DNA of 64,000 nt. Origin: Immundisolibacter sp. (GTDB taxonomy: Bacteria; Pseudomonadota; Gammaproteobacteria; Immundisolibacterales; Immundisolibacteraceae). The stretch lies in the NCBI RefSeq assembly GCF_014359565.1, contig NZ_JACIZD010000003.1, forward strand, positions 1 through 64,000. Reading direction: 5' to 3'. Under the pieces are notes generated by a model, which was not told where the DNA came from, did not search any database, and saw only the letters and a list, made by a program, of their open reading frames with translations. A program made the position numbers and the translations under genes. Positions 56,046 to 64,000 of the stretch are shown here, in pieces; position 1 is the stretch's first letter; each line of letters starts with the position of its first letter.

Positions 56046-56669
56046 ATGTCCGACCTGAACAAACTCATCGAGTCCAACCGCGCCTGGGCGGCGCGGGTCA
56101 AGGCCAGCGATCCCGACTTCTTCACCCGCCTGCTGGGCCAGCAGCGCCCGCATTACCTGTGGATCGGCTGCTCGGACAGCCGCGTGCCGGCCAACCAGAT
56201 CGTCGGCCTGCTGCCGGGCGAGATCTTCGTGCACCGCAACGTCGGCAACCTGGTGCACCAGACCGACCTGAACTTCCTAGCCGTGCTGCAGTACGCCGTC
56301 GAGGTGCTGCGCGTCGATCACGTGATCGTGTGCGGGCATTACGGCTGCGGCGCCGTGCAGTCGGTGCTGGACGGCCAGCCGCTGGGCCTGATCGACAACT
56401 GGTTGCGCAACATCGAAACCGTCTACCGGCAACACCGGGACATCGACGCCCTGCCGGCCGACCAGCGTCTGAATGCGCTGTGCGAGCACAACGTGCGCGC
56501 CCAGGTACGGGCGGTGTGCGACAGCACCGTGATGCGCGGCGCCTGGGCGGCTGGCCAGGAAGTGACCGTGCATGGCTGGATTTACGGCATCGCCGACGGC
56601 CTGGTGAATGACCTTGGCGTCAGCTGCGCCTCGCCGGCCGACCGCGCCCGCCTGGATACGACCGACTGA
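56046..56669 (+). CDS. can: beta-carbonic anhydrase
   Basis: A 207-residue beta-class enzyme interconverting CO2 and bicarbonate. Zinc ligands are C42, H98 and C101, with the D44-R46 dyad (CSDSR; HYGC). The family's NVGNLVHQTD segment is present. It is followed 3 bp later by the phosphodiesterase gene. Confidence 0.95.
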   Translation: MSDLNKLIESNRAWAARVKASDPDFFTRLLGQQRPHYLWIGCSDSRVPANQIVGLLPGEIFVHRNVGNLVHQTDLNFLAVLQYAVEVLRVDHVIVCGHYGCGAVQSVLDGQPLGLIDNWLRNIETVYRQHRDIDALPADQRLNALCEHNVRAQVRAVCDSTVMRGAWAAGQEVTVHGWIYGIADGLVNDLGVSCASPADRARLDTTD

Positions 56670-56672
56670 AAG

Positions 56673-57350
56673 GTGCTGCGCATCGCCCATCGCGGCGCCA
56701 GTAGCGAGGCGCCGGAGAACACCCTGGCCGCCATCCGCCGCGCCATCGAACTCGGTGCGCCGTGGGTGGAGGTGGACGTGCAGGCCTGCGCCGACGGCCT
56801 GGTGGTGATCCACGACGAAACCCTGGAGCGCACCACCAACGGTCACGGGCCGGTGGCCGATCAGCCGCTGGCCGCGCTGCGGGCGCTCGATGCCGGCCAC
56901 GGCGAGCGCATCCCGCTGCCACGCGAAGTGCTGGACCTGTGCCGCGGGCGCTGCGGCGTGAATCTGGAATTGAAAGGGCCGGGCGTGGCGCCGCTGCTGC
57001 TACCGCTGCTGCGCGAGGCGCTGGCCGGCGGCTGGTCGAGCCGCGACCTGCTGGCCTCTTCGTTCGACTGGACCCAGCTGGCGACACTGCGCACCACTTT
57101 GCCGCAGCTGCCGCTCGGCGTCCTTACCGAGCAGGTGAATGAGCAAGCCTGCTCGGTGGCGCGCGCCGTGCAGGCCAGTGTCATCGGCTGCGCGCTGGAA
57201 TACGCCGACGCGGCGGCGGTGGCCGCGGCGCACGATGCCGGCTGCGCGCTGTGGGTCTACACCGTCAACCACCCGCAGGATCTGGCCCGCCTTGCAGCAC
57301 TCGGCGTCGATGCCGTGTTTTCAGACTCTCCCGCCGCTGCGCAGCTGTAG
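56673..57350 (+). CDS. glycerophosphodiester phosphodiesterase (GDPD/UgpQ-like)
   Basis: A 225-residue cytoplasmic enzyme. The HRGASSEAPENTLAAI motif, VEVDVQ, HDETLERTTNG and VNLELKG supply the His, Glu, Asp and metal sites. It splits glycerophosphodiesters to glycerol-3-phosphate. The start is GTG at 56673, only 3 bp after can, so the two are an operon. Confidence 0.92.
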   Translation: MLRIAHRGASSEAPENTLAAIRRAIELGAPWVEVDVQACADGLVVIHDETLERTTNGHGPVADQPLAALRALDAGHGERIPLPREVLDLCRGRCGVNLELKGPGVAPLLLPLLREALAGGWSSRDLLASSFDWTQLATLRTTLPQLPLGVLTEQVNEQACSVARAVQASVIGCALEYADAAAVAAAHDAGCALWVYTVNHPQDLARLAALGVDAVFSDSPAAAQL

Positions 57351-57605
57351 CGACACGATGGATTGATCGGCACTTGCCCAGACAAAAGCGGCGCCAGTCC
57401 ATTTTGGGCCGGCGCAGTCCCCGGCTGGGCGCGATCCGTCGAGGCGCCAATCGCTGCGCGCAGGCCCTTCCGCCGCGTTCAGTCATTCGCCAGCCCACCC
57501 GGCCGATGCCGGCTCCGCCATTCGGCCATCATTCAGCCGCAGCGCGAACTCCCCCCGCGGCGCTGGGGTCGAACAGGCCAGCACGGCAAGCAAAAGGAGA
57601 ATAGC

Positions 57606-58145
57606 ATGCGAGTCCTTACCCCCCTGTGTCTGGCCGCCGGCATGGCTCTTTTCAGCCCCGGTGCAGCGGTGTTGGCCGCCGAGGACGCCGCCACGCAGCC
57701 GCACGCCGCGGCGGCCCAATTGGTCGACGCGGATTTCGCGGCCGATACGGCCGCCGGCGGCGTTGCGGAAATCGAAATGGCCAGGCTGGCCAAGGAAAAG
57801 TCGACCAACGAGGCGGTGACGGCCTTCGCGGATCAGATGATCGCCGACCACGGCGCCGCGAATGCGCAGCTCAAGCAGGTGGCCGCAAAACTCGGCTGGG
57901 CCCTGCCGACGGACATGGGTCCGCAGCACCGCGAAACCTACGCCAACCTCAAAAAACTGTCCGGTGATCGGTTCGAGGCCGCCTACCGCTTGGCGATGGT
58001 CAGCGATCACAGCAAGACGGTGGCCGCCTTTGAGCAGCAGGCCGAGTACGGCAAGACGCCCGAACTGAAAGCCTTCGCGGAAACGTTGCTGCCGAAGCTC
58101 CAGCACCACCTCGAAATGGCGCAGGCACTGCCGGGCGGCGATTGA
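57606..58145 (+). CDS. DUF4142 exported protein (ferritin-like fold)
   Basis: A 179-residue protein with a signal peptide (ending VLAAEDA, about residue 25) and a DUF4142 helical domain (GGVAEIEMARLAKEKSTNEAVTAFADQMIADH; FEQQAEYGKTPELKAFAETLLPKLQHHLEMAQAL). Function is poorly known; some members respond to stress. AGGAG precedes the ATG. A 4-bp overlap (TTGA) couples it to the lipid-kinase gene. Confidence 0.9.
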   Translation: MRVLTPLCLAAGMALFSPGAAVLAAEDAATQPHAAAAQLVDADFAADTAAGGVAEIEMARLAKEKSTNEAVTAFADQMIADHGAANAQLKQVAAKLGWALPTDMGPQHRETYANLKKLSGDRFEAAYRLAMVSDHSKTVAAFEQQAEYGKTPELKAFAETLLPKLQHHLEMAQALPGGD

Positions 58146-59146
58146 GCAGCGCGGCCCCGGCCCCGCCCGCCACGCGGACGGCGCCCGGCGTGACCGAGCA
58201 GATGATTCCGGGCGGCGGCTTCTATTTCGTCGTCAATGCCGGCTCGGGATCGCAGCAGAGCGACGACACGCAACGGGTCATCCGCGAGGTGCTCGAATCG
58301 GCCGGGCACCGCTGCAAGTTCTTCGAGGCCGGCAGCGGTGCCGATTTGCCGGGGCTGGCGGCGCGCGCGCTGCACGAGGCGCAGCAGAACGACGGCATCA
58401 TCGCCGCGGCCGGTGGCGACGGCACGCTGAACGCCGTCGTGCAGGTGGCGCTTGGCGGCGGTCGACCGTTCGCCATGGTGCCGCGGGGCACATTCAACTA
58501 CTTCGGCCGCACGCACGGCATTCCGCAGGACCTGCGGGCGGCCGCCGAGGCGCTGCTCGACGCCCGTGTGACGCCGGTGCAGGTCGGGCTGGTCAATGAT
58601 CGGGTGTTCCTGGTCAACGCCAGCCTTGGCCTGTATCCGCGTTTGCTGGAAGACCGCGAAGCGTTCAAGCAGCGCTTTGGCCGCAGCCGTTTCGTCGCCT
58701 TCTGTTCGGCGCTGGCGAGTCTGCGGCGGCACTGGCAGCCGATGCCGATCGAGGTCGAGATCAACGGCGAGCGGCAGGTCCTGTCCACGCAGTCGCTGTT
58801 CGTCGGCAACAATGCCTTGCAGTTGCAGCAGGTGGGTGTCCCGGAGGCGGACGCCATCGGCCATGCGCTGGCGGTGCTGATGTTGCGCCCGGTCAGCACG
58901 GCGGGGCTGCTCGGCCTGCTGGTGCGGGGCGCGTTCTCGCGGCTGGGCGACGCGGACAGCGTGATCAATTTTTCGACCCGCGAGCTGACCGTGCGACCGC
59001 TGGTCGCCGGCAGGCGCTTCAAGGTGGCGGTGGATGGCGAGATCACGTATTTGACCGCGCCGCTCGTGTTTCGGGTGGCGCCGCAACCGCTGGCGCTGCT
59101 GGTGCCGCGCGACCGCGCTTCGCCGGCGGGTGCGGCGTGCGACTGA
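58142..59146 (+). CDS. diacylglycerol-kinase-fold lipid kinase
   Basis: A 334-residue DGK-family enzyme. The nucleotide-binding GGDGTLNAVVQ motif and the FVVNAGSGS start of the fold are clear. It phosphorylates diacylglycerol or a related lipid. A TTG start at 58142 overlaps the DUF4142 stop. It overlaps the following phosphoesterase by 10 bp, so the three genes are probably one translational unit. Confidence 0.86.
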   Translation: MSSAAPAPPATRTAPGVTEQMIPGGGFYFVVNAGSGSQQSDDTQRVIREVLESAGHRCKFFEAGSGADLPGLAARALHEAQQNDGIIAAAGGDGTLNAVVQVALGGGRPFAMVPRGTFNYFGRTHGIPQDLRAAAEALLDARVTPVQVGLVNDRVFLVNASLGLYPRLLEDREAFKQRFGRSRFVAFCSALASLRRHWQPMPIEVEINGERQVLSTQSLFVGNNALQLQQVGVPEADAIGHALAVLMLRPVSTAGLLGLLVRGAFSRLGDADSVINFSTRELTVRPLVAGRRFKVAVDGEITYLTAPLVFRVAPQPLALLVPRDRASPAGAACD

Positions 59147-59967
59147 TCCTGCACCTTTCGGACACCCATTTTGGTACCGAGCGCCCGGCGGTGGTGGCGG
59201 CGCTGACGCGCCTCGCTCAGCGCGAACGACCGGACATCGCCGTGCTGTCGGGGGATGTCACCCAGCGTGCGCGGCGGACGCAGTTCGCTGCCGCGCGGCG
59301 GTTCGTGCAATCGCTTGAGGTGCCGGTGGTGATCACGCTGCCGGGCAATCACGACATTCCGCTCGACAACGTGTTCGCGCGCCTGGGGAGGCCGTACGCC
59401 CGCTATCTGGAGGCCTTCGACGGCCCCCTCAGCCGCGTCCATTGCGGACCGGGCGAGTTCATCGTGGCGCTCAACAGCACGCGCTGGTACCGACACATCC
59501 ACGGCACCGTGTCACGCCGCCAGCTGCAATGGAGCTGCGATGAACTGCGCGCCGCGCCGCCCGGGCTGCTGAAGCTGGTGGTGACGCATCACCCGGTGTA
59601 CGTGCCGCGCCCCAGCGAGGAGCACAACCTGCTGCGTGGCCATCGCGAGGCGCTGGCCCAGTGGGCGGCGGCCGGCGCGGACCTGATTCTGGGCGGGCAT
59701 ATTCATCTGCCATCGATTACGCCGCTGGCGGAGGCGCGCGCGCTGAGCCGGTCGGTTTGGTCGGTGCAGGCCGGCACGGCGGTGTCCTCCCGCGTGCGCT
59801 GGGAGGCGCCCAACTCCGTCAACCTGCTGCGCTACGACCCGCTGGTCGCGCCCGGTGAATGCTGCGCCGAACGGTGGAACTTCAGCGCGGCGAGCGACGA
59901 ATTCGAGCTGGCCGAAGCGGTGCACATGCTGCTCGCCGGGCGCGCAGCGTCGGCCACCGCGCGGTGA
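59137..59967 (+). CDS. calcineurin-like metallophosphoesterase (CpdA-like)
   Basis: A 276-residue phosphoesterase with all metal-binding motifs: LSDTHFG, LSGDVTQRAR, LPGNHDIP, VTHHPVYVP and GGHIHLP. This is the arrangement of CpdA/YfcE-type cyclic-nucleotide or phospholipid phosphodiesterases. GTG at 59137 starts inside the lipid kinase. A substrate in lipid turnover is suggested by the neighbour. Confidence 0.87.
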   Translation: MRLILHLSDTHFGTERPAVVAALTRLAQRERPDIAVLSGDVTQRARRTQFAAARRFVQSLEVPVVITLPGNHDIPLDNVFARLGRPYARYLEAFDGPLSRVHCGPGEFIVALNSTRWYRHIHGTVSRRQLQWSCDELRAAPPGLLKLVVTHHPVYVPRPSEEHNLLRGHREALAQWAAAGADLILGGHIHLPSITPLAEARALSRSVWSVQAGTAVSSRVRWEAPNSVNLLRYDPLVAPGECCAERWNFSAASDEFELAEAVHMLLAGRAASATAR

Positions 59968-60088
59968 CCGGCCGATGCCGCGTGGCCAGCGCCCGCGAGC
60001 AGCGATAATGCGCCCAACGGCTCCATCCGCAGCCGGCTGAGGCGGCAACGCTCGGATCGCTTCGTTCACACCTCTTCAAGGAGACCCC

Positions 60089-60856
60089 ATGGCGTTCTTC
60101 GACTGGATGGCCAACCCCGAGGCCTGGCTGGCGCTCGGCGCCCTGACCGCAATCGAGATCGTGCTGGGCATCGACAACGTGATTTTCCTGTCCATCCTGG
60201 TGGCCAAGCTGCCGAAGGCGCAGCAGGCCAAGGCGCGCCAGATCGGCCTTGGCCTGGCCATGGGCATGCGCATCCTGCTGCTGCTGTCGCTGTCCTGGCT
60301 GCTGGGCTTCACCCAGCCGCTGTTCGCGCTGCTTGGCTATGAGATTTCCGGGCGCGACCTGATCCTGATCGCCGGCGGCCTGTTCCTGCTCGCCAAGAGC
60401 ACGCTGGAAATCCACTCCGGTCTGGAAGGCGAGGAAGGCGGTGCCTCGGCACGCGCAGTGGCCTCGTTTGCGGCCGTGATCGTGCAGGTGGTGTTGCTGG
60501 ACATCGTGTTCTCGATCGACTCGGTGCTGACCGCGGTCGGCATGGCCAACGACATTCCGGTGATGGTGCTGGCGATCGTGATCTCGGTCGGCATCATGCT
60601 GGTGGCCGCCAGCGCCATCCATGAGTTCATCGAACGCCACCCGACCATCAAGATGCTGGCGCTGAGCTTCCTGGTGCTGGTCGGCGTGGCGCTGATCGGC
60701 GAGGGCCTGGACATGCATATCCCACGTGGCTACATCTACTTCGCGATGGCCTTCTCGGTCGGCGTGGAAATGCTGAACATCCGTGTGCGCCGCCGCGCCG
60801 CGGCGCCGGTGCAGCTGCGCCGGGCCTACGTGGAGGACCAGCCGCCTGACCGTTGA
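60089..60856 (+). CDS. TerC-family membrane protein (YgdQ type)
   Basis: A 255-residue, seven-helix protein with the acidic motifs LGIDNVIFLSIL and FSIDSVLTAVGM. It belongs to a different TerC subgroup from the YjbE-like protein at 32884. It may export metal ions. AAGGAG precedes the ATG. The 3' end overlaps the likely start region of the next gene. Confidence 0.9.
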   Translation: MAFFDWMANPEAWLALGALTAIEIVLGIDNVIFLSILVAKLPKAQQAKARQIGLGLAMGMRILLLLSLSWLLGFTQPLFALLGYEISGRDLILIAGGLFLLAKSTLEIHSGLEGEEGGASARAVASFAAVIVQVVLLDIVFSIDSVLTAVGMANDIPVMVLAIVISVGIMLVAASAIHEFIERHPTIKMLALSFLVLVGVALIGEGLDMHIPRGYIYFAMAFSVGVEMLNIRVRRRAAAPVQLRRAYVEDQPPDR

Positions 60857-62584
60857 GGCGCCGTCCGGGCCGCTGCTGCGGGGTGTCGACGGCCGCTGGC
60901 TGCGCTTCTGCGAGCCGGCCGGCGAGGTCACGGCGGGGACACTCGGCGAGGTATTGCCGGCGCTGGCGCGGGTCGAGGGCGCGCTCGCCGCGGGCCTGTA
61001 CGCGGTCGGCATGCTCGCCTACGAGGCGGCGCCGGCCTTCGATCCGGCACTGGTGGTGCGTGCGGACGGGGAATTTCCGCTGCTGTGGTTCGGCTTCTAC
61101 CGCGCCGTGCGGGACTTCGACTGGCCGCTCATCGTCCCACCGCCGGCCGCGCGCTGGCGGGCCGAACTGGCGCAGCCGGATTATCTGGACGCGGTGGCGG
61201 ACATCCGCCGCGCGCTGGGCAAGGGCGACTGCTATCAGGTGAACTTCACCCAGCGTCTGCGGGCCGCCTGGCATGGCGACCCGTGGGCCTGGTTCGCGAA
61301 CGCGGCGCGCTGGGCCACGCACGGGGCCTACCTGGATCTGGGGCGCTACGTGGTGGCCAGTGCCTCGCCGGAGCTGCTGTTCGCCCGCACCGGTGAGCTG
61401 ATCGAATGCCGGCCGATGAAGGGCACCGCCCGGCGCGGCCGCACGCTGGCCGAGGACCGGCGCTTGGCCCGCGCCCTGCGCCACTCGCCCAAGGAGCGGG
61501 CCGAGAACCTGATGATCACCGACATGGCGCGCAACGACCTTGGCCGCATTGCTCTGCCCGGCAGCGTCGACGTGCCGCGGCTGTTCGAGGTGCAGCGCCA
61601 CCCCGGTGTGTGGCAGATGATCAGCCGCGTGCAGGCACGAAGCCGGGCCAGCCTCAGCGACACGCTGCGCGCGTTGTTCCCGGCCGCGTCGGTGACCGGC
61701 GCGCCCAAGGTGCAGGCCATGCGCCAGATCGCCGCCCGCGAGTGTTCGCCGCGTGGCATTTATTGCGGCAGCATCGGTTACGCGGCGCCGGACGGCACGG
61801 CCAGCTTCAACGTCGCCATCCGCACGCTGCTGGTCGATCGCCACACCGGCCAGGCCCGGTTCGGCACCGGCAGCGGCATCGTGTGGGATTCCGATCCCGT
61901 GGCCGAGGCGCGCGAGTGTCGCCTCAAGGCACGCGCCCTGCGCCGGCCGCCGCTGGCTTTCGGATTGATCGAAACACTGCGCTGGACGCCGGCCGAGGGC
62001 TATTTTCTGCTGGAAGAGCACCTGCGCCGGCTGCATGACTCCGCCGTCTGGGCCGGCATCTGGCTGCCGTCCGGCGCGGCGCAGGCGGCGCTGCAAACGG
62101 CGGCGGCGGGGTTCCCGCAGACACCGCAACGGGTGCGGCTGGAGCTGGGCGCCGACGGCGAGCTGTGCGTCGAGGCCACGCCGCTGGCCTGGCCCGGTCG
62201 CCGGCTGTGGACGCTGGCGCTGGCGGCAGCGCCGGTCGATGCGGCCGATCCGCTGCTGTTCCACAAGACCACCCGGCGTGAAATTTACGACCAGGCACGC
62301 GCGCAGCAGCCGGCGGCCGACGATGTACTGCTGTGGAACCGGCGCGGCGAACTGACCGAGACCACCATCGCCAACATTGCGTTTCTGCGCGGCGGCGTCT
62401 GGTACACGCCGCCGCTGCGCTGCGGCCTGCTGCCCGGCACCCTGCGCGCTGCGCTGCTGCGTCAGGGCAGAATCCGCGAGGGCGTGCTGCGGCGGGACGA
62501 GCTGGCGGCGACGCCGGCGCTGGCCGTGTTCAACTCGGTGCGTGGCTGGCTCGCCGCGCGGCTGATGGATGCCACGGAGGCGGC

Positions 62585-62588
<4 letters not shown>
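60783..62588 (+). CDS. PabB-PabC fusion: aminodeoxychorismate synthase I with class IV lyase
   Basis: An up to 601-residue bifunctional enzyme for 4-aminobenzoate. The PabB part has PMKGTARRG, ERAENLMITDMARNDLG, GAPKVQAMRQIA and FNVAIRT. A class IV aminotransferase/lyase (PabC-like) follows from about residue 395 (FGLIETLRW...; HKTTRREIYDQAR; ELTETTIANIAFL), with the PLP Lys. The start is uncertain: GTG at 60783 lies 74 bp inside the TerC gene, no ATG, GTG or TTG occurs until TTG 60954, and that would cut conserved PabB residues. CTG at 60846 is conceivable. Confidence 0.87.
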
Positions 62589-63417
<829 letters not shown>

Positions 63418-63418
<1 letters not shown>

Positions 63419-64000
63419 TGGCTTTCTGGGGCAAGCTGATCGGCGGCGTGGCCGGGCTGGCGGTGGGCGGCCCGCTGGGCGCCATGCTGGGCGTCGCCGC
63501 CGGGCACACGATGGACCAGGCCCGTGCCCGCGAGCTGCCGCAAGCGCGCCGGCGCCTGCGCCTGGATGCGCTGATCGACAGCGGCTTCGCGCTGATGGGC
63601 CACATCGCCAAGGCCGACGGCCGCGTCAGCGAGGCCGAGATCGCCGCCGCCGAGGCCTGGATGCAGCGCCTGGGCCTGAATGCCACGCAGCGCCAGCGGG
63701 CCATGGCGCGTTTCGAGGCCGGCAAACGGGCGGATTTTTCGGTCGCCCGCGGTATTGGCGAGTTTCGCGCCCAGGCGGGCGCCGATACCCGCCTGTTGCG
63801 CACCTTGCTGCAGATGCAGGTGTCGGTCGCCACGGCCGATGGGCGCCTGTCGGCCGCCTCGCGCCAGGCGCTGGCGGGCGTGCTGTCGCGTCTGGGCCTG
63901 CCGGCAGCGCTGCTGGATGCCATGCTCGGCCCGTCCGGCGCGGCCGGCGGCGGACGGCGGGCGGCGCCGTCCGCGCCGCGCATCGAACAGGACTATGCGG
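63418..64000 (+). CDS. djlA: DjlA-like TerB/J-domain co-chaperone, 5' part (cut by window end)
   Basis: The window contains about 194 codons of an open frame. The N-terminus (FWGKLIGGVAGLAVGGPLGAMLGVAAGHTMD) is a DjlA-type membrane anchor. A TerB-like helical domain follows (GFALMGHIAKADGRVSEAEIAAAEAWM; VSVATADGRLSAASRQAL). The J-domain expected at the C-terminus would lie beyond 64000. In this family it recruits DnaK to the membrane. It overlaps the channel stop by one base (TGATG). Confidence 0.85.

Overview
The window is about 64 kb of GC-rich DNA (roughly two-thirds G+C by eye) densely packed with bacterial genes. The housekeeping set (RecQ, TsaD, RpsU/YqeY, MoaA, TtcA, RhlE, ApaH, Rnk, Lhr, CstA, DjlA) and 4-bp start/stop overlaps point to a gammaproteobacterium or close relative. 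Two Rieske oxygenase systems, two extradiol dioxygenases, a hydratase-aldolase-like protein, CoA-transferases, a thiolase and a DUF1329 protein suggest an aerobic degrader of aromatic or other hydrophobic compounds. An Immundisolibacter- or Nevskiales-like organism would fit, but that is inference.

Layout. 1-8.3 kb: an orphan membrane-anchored protein, a CPA2 cation/proton antiporter, Rnk, and a two-gene unit pairing a substrate-binding lipoprotein with a PAS-GGDEF-EAL-CZB protein; three copies of a palindromic repeat of about 115 bp lie between these genes. 8.3-17.6 kb: a BNR-repeat protein, a large secreted phytase-like/choice-of-anchor protein, Lhr helicase and PPK2. 17.6-19.5 kb: a small accessory patch with a RelE-type toxin/XRE antitoxin pair, followed by a tRNA-Leu(UAA) gene split in its anticodon by a group I intron of about 226 nt. 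19.5-27.1 kb: RecQ, MoaA, TsaD, RpsU, YqeY, a retropepsin-like protease, FolE2, a VOC protein and TtcA.

27.1-32.7 kb is an aromatic-catabolism segment on the minus strand (DapA-like aldolase, two extradiol dioxygenases, a Rieske oxygenase, with apaH among them). 32.9-41.2 kb: TerC and UspA, a Uma2-type protein, an FAD/Fe-S oxidoreductase pair, UDP-glucose dehydrogenase, an ArgE-like deacylase and a CaiB CoA-transferase. 41.4-50.7 kb: a DUF1329 protein, a PEP-CTERM-like protein, a MocA/XdhC pair, a methyltransferase, CstA with its YbdD partner, a J-domain/zinc-ribbon/PilZ protein and RhlE. 50.7-56.0 kb: a two-subunit Rieske oxygenase diverging from an HpcH aldolase-thiolase-CaiB operon. 56.0-64 kb: carbonic anhydrase, a glycerophosphodiesterase, DUF4142, a lipid kinase, a phosphoesterase, TerC, a PabB-PabC fusion, a K+ channel and the start of djlA, mostly in overlapping same-strand order.

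No insertion sequence, integrase or CRISPR array was seen. The most notable item is the intron-split tRNA-Leu(UAA): its core closely resembles the Azoarcus tRNA-Ile intron as I recall it, with a compensatory change in helix P7, but it occupies the insertion position used by cyanobacterial tRNA-Leu introns. Other points of interest are the lipoprotein/cyclic-di-GMP pair, the J-domain-PilZ fusion, two dispersed repeat families and operator-like palindromes upstream of catabolic genes.
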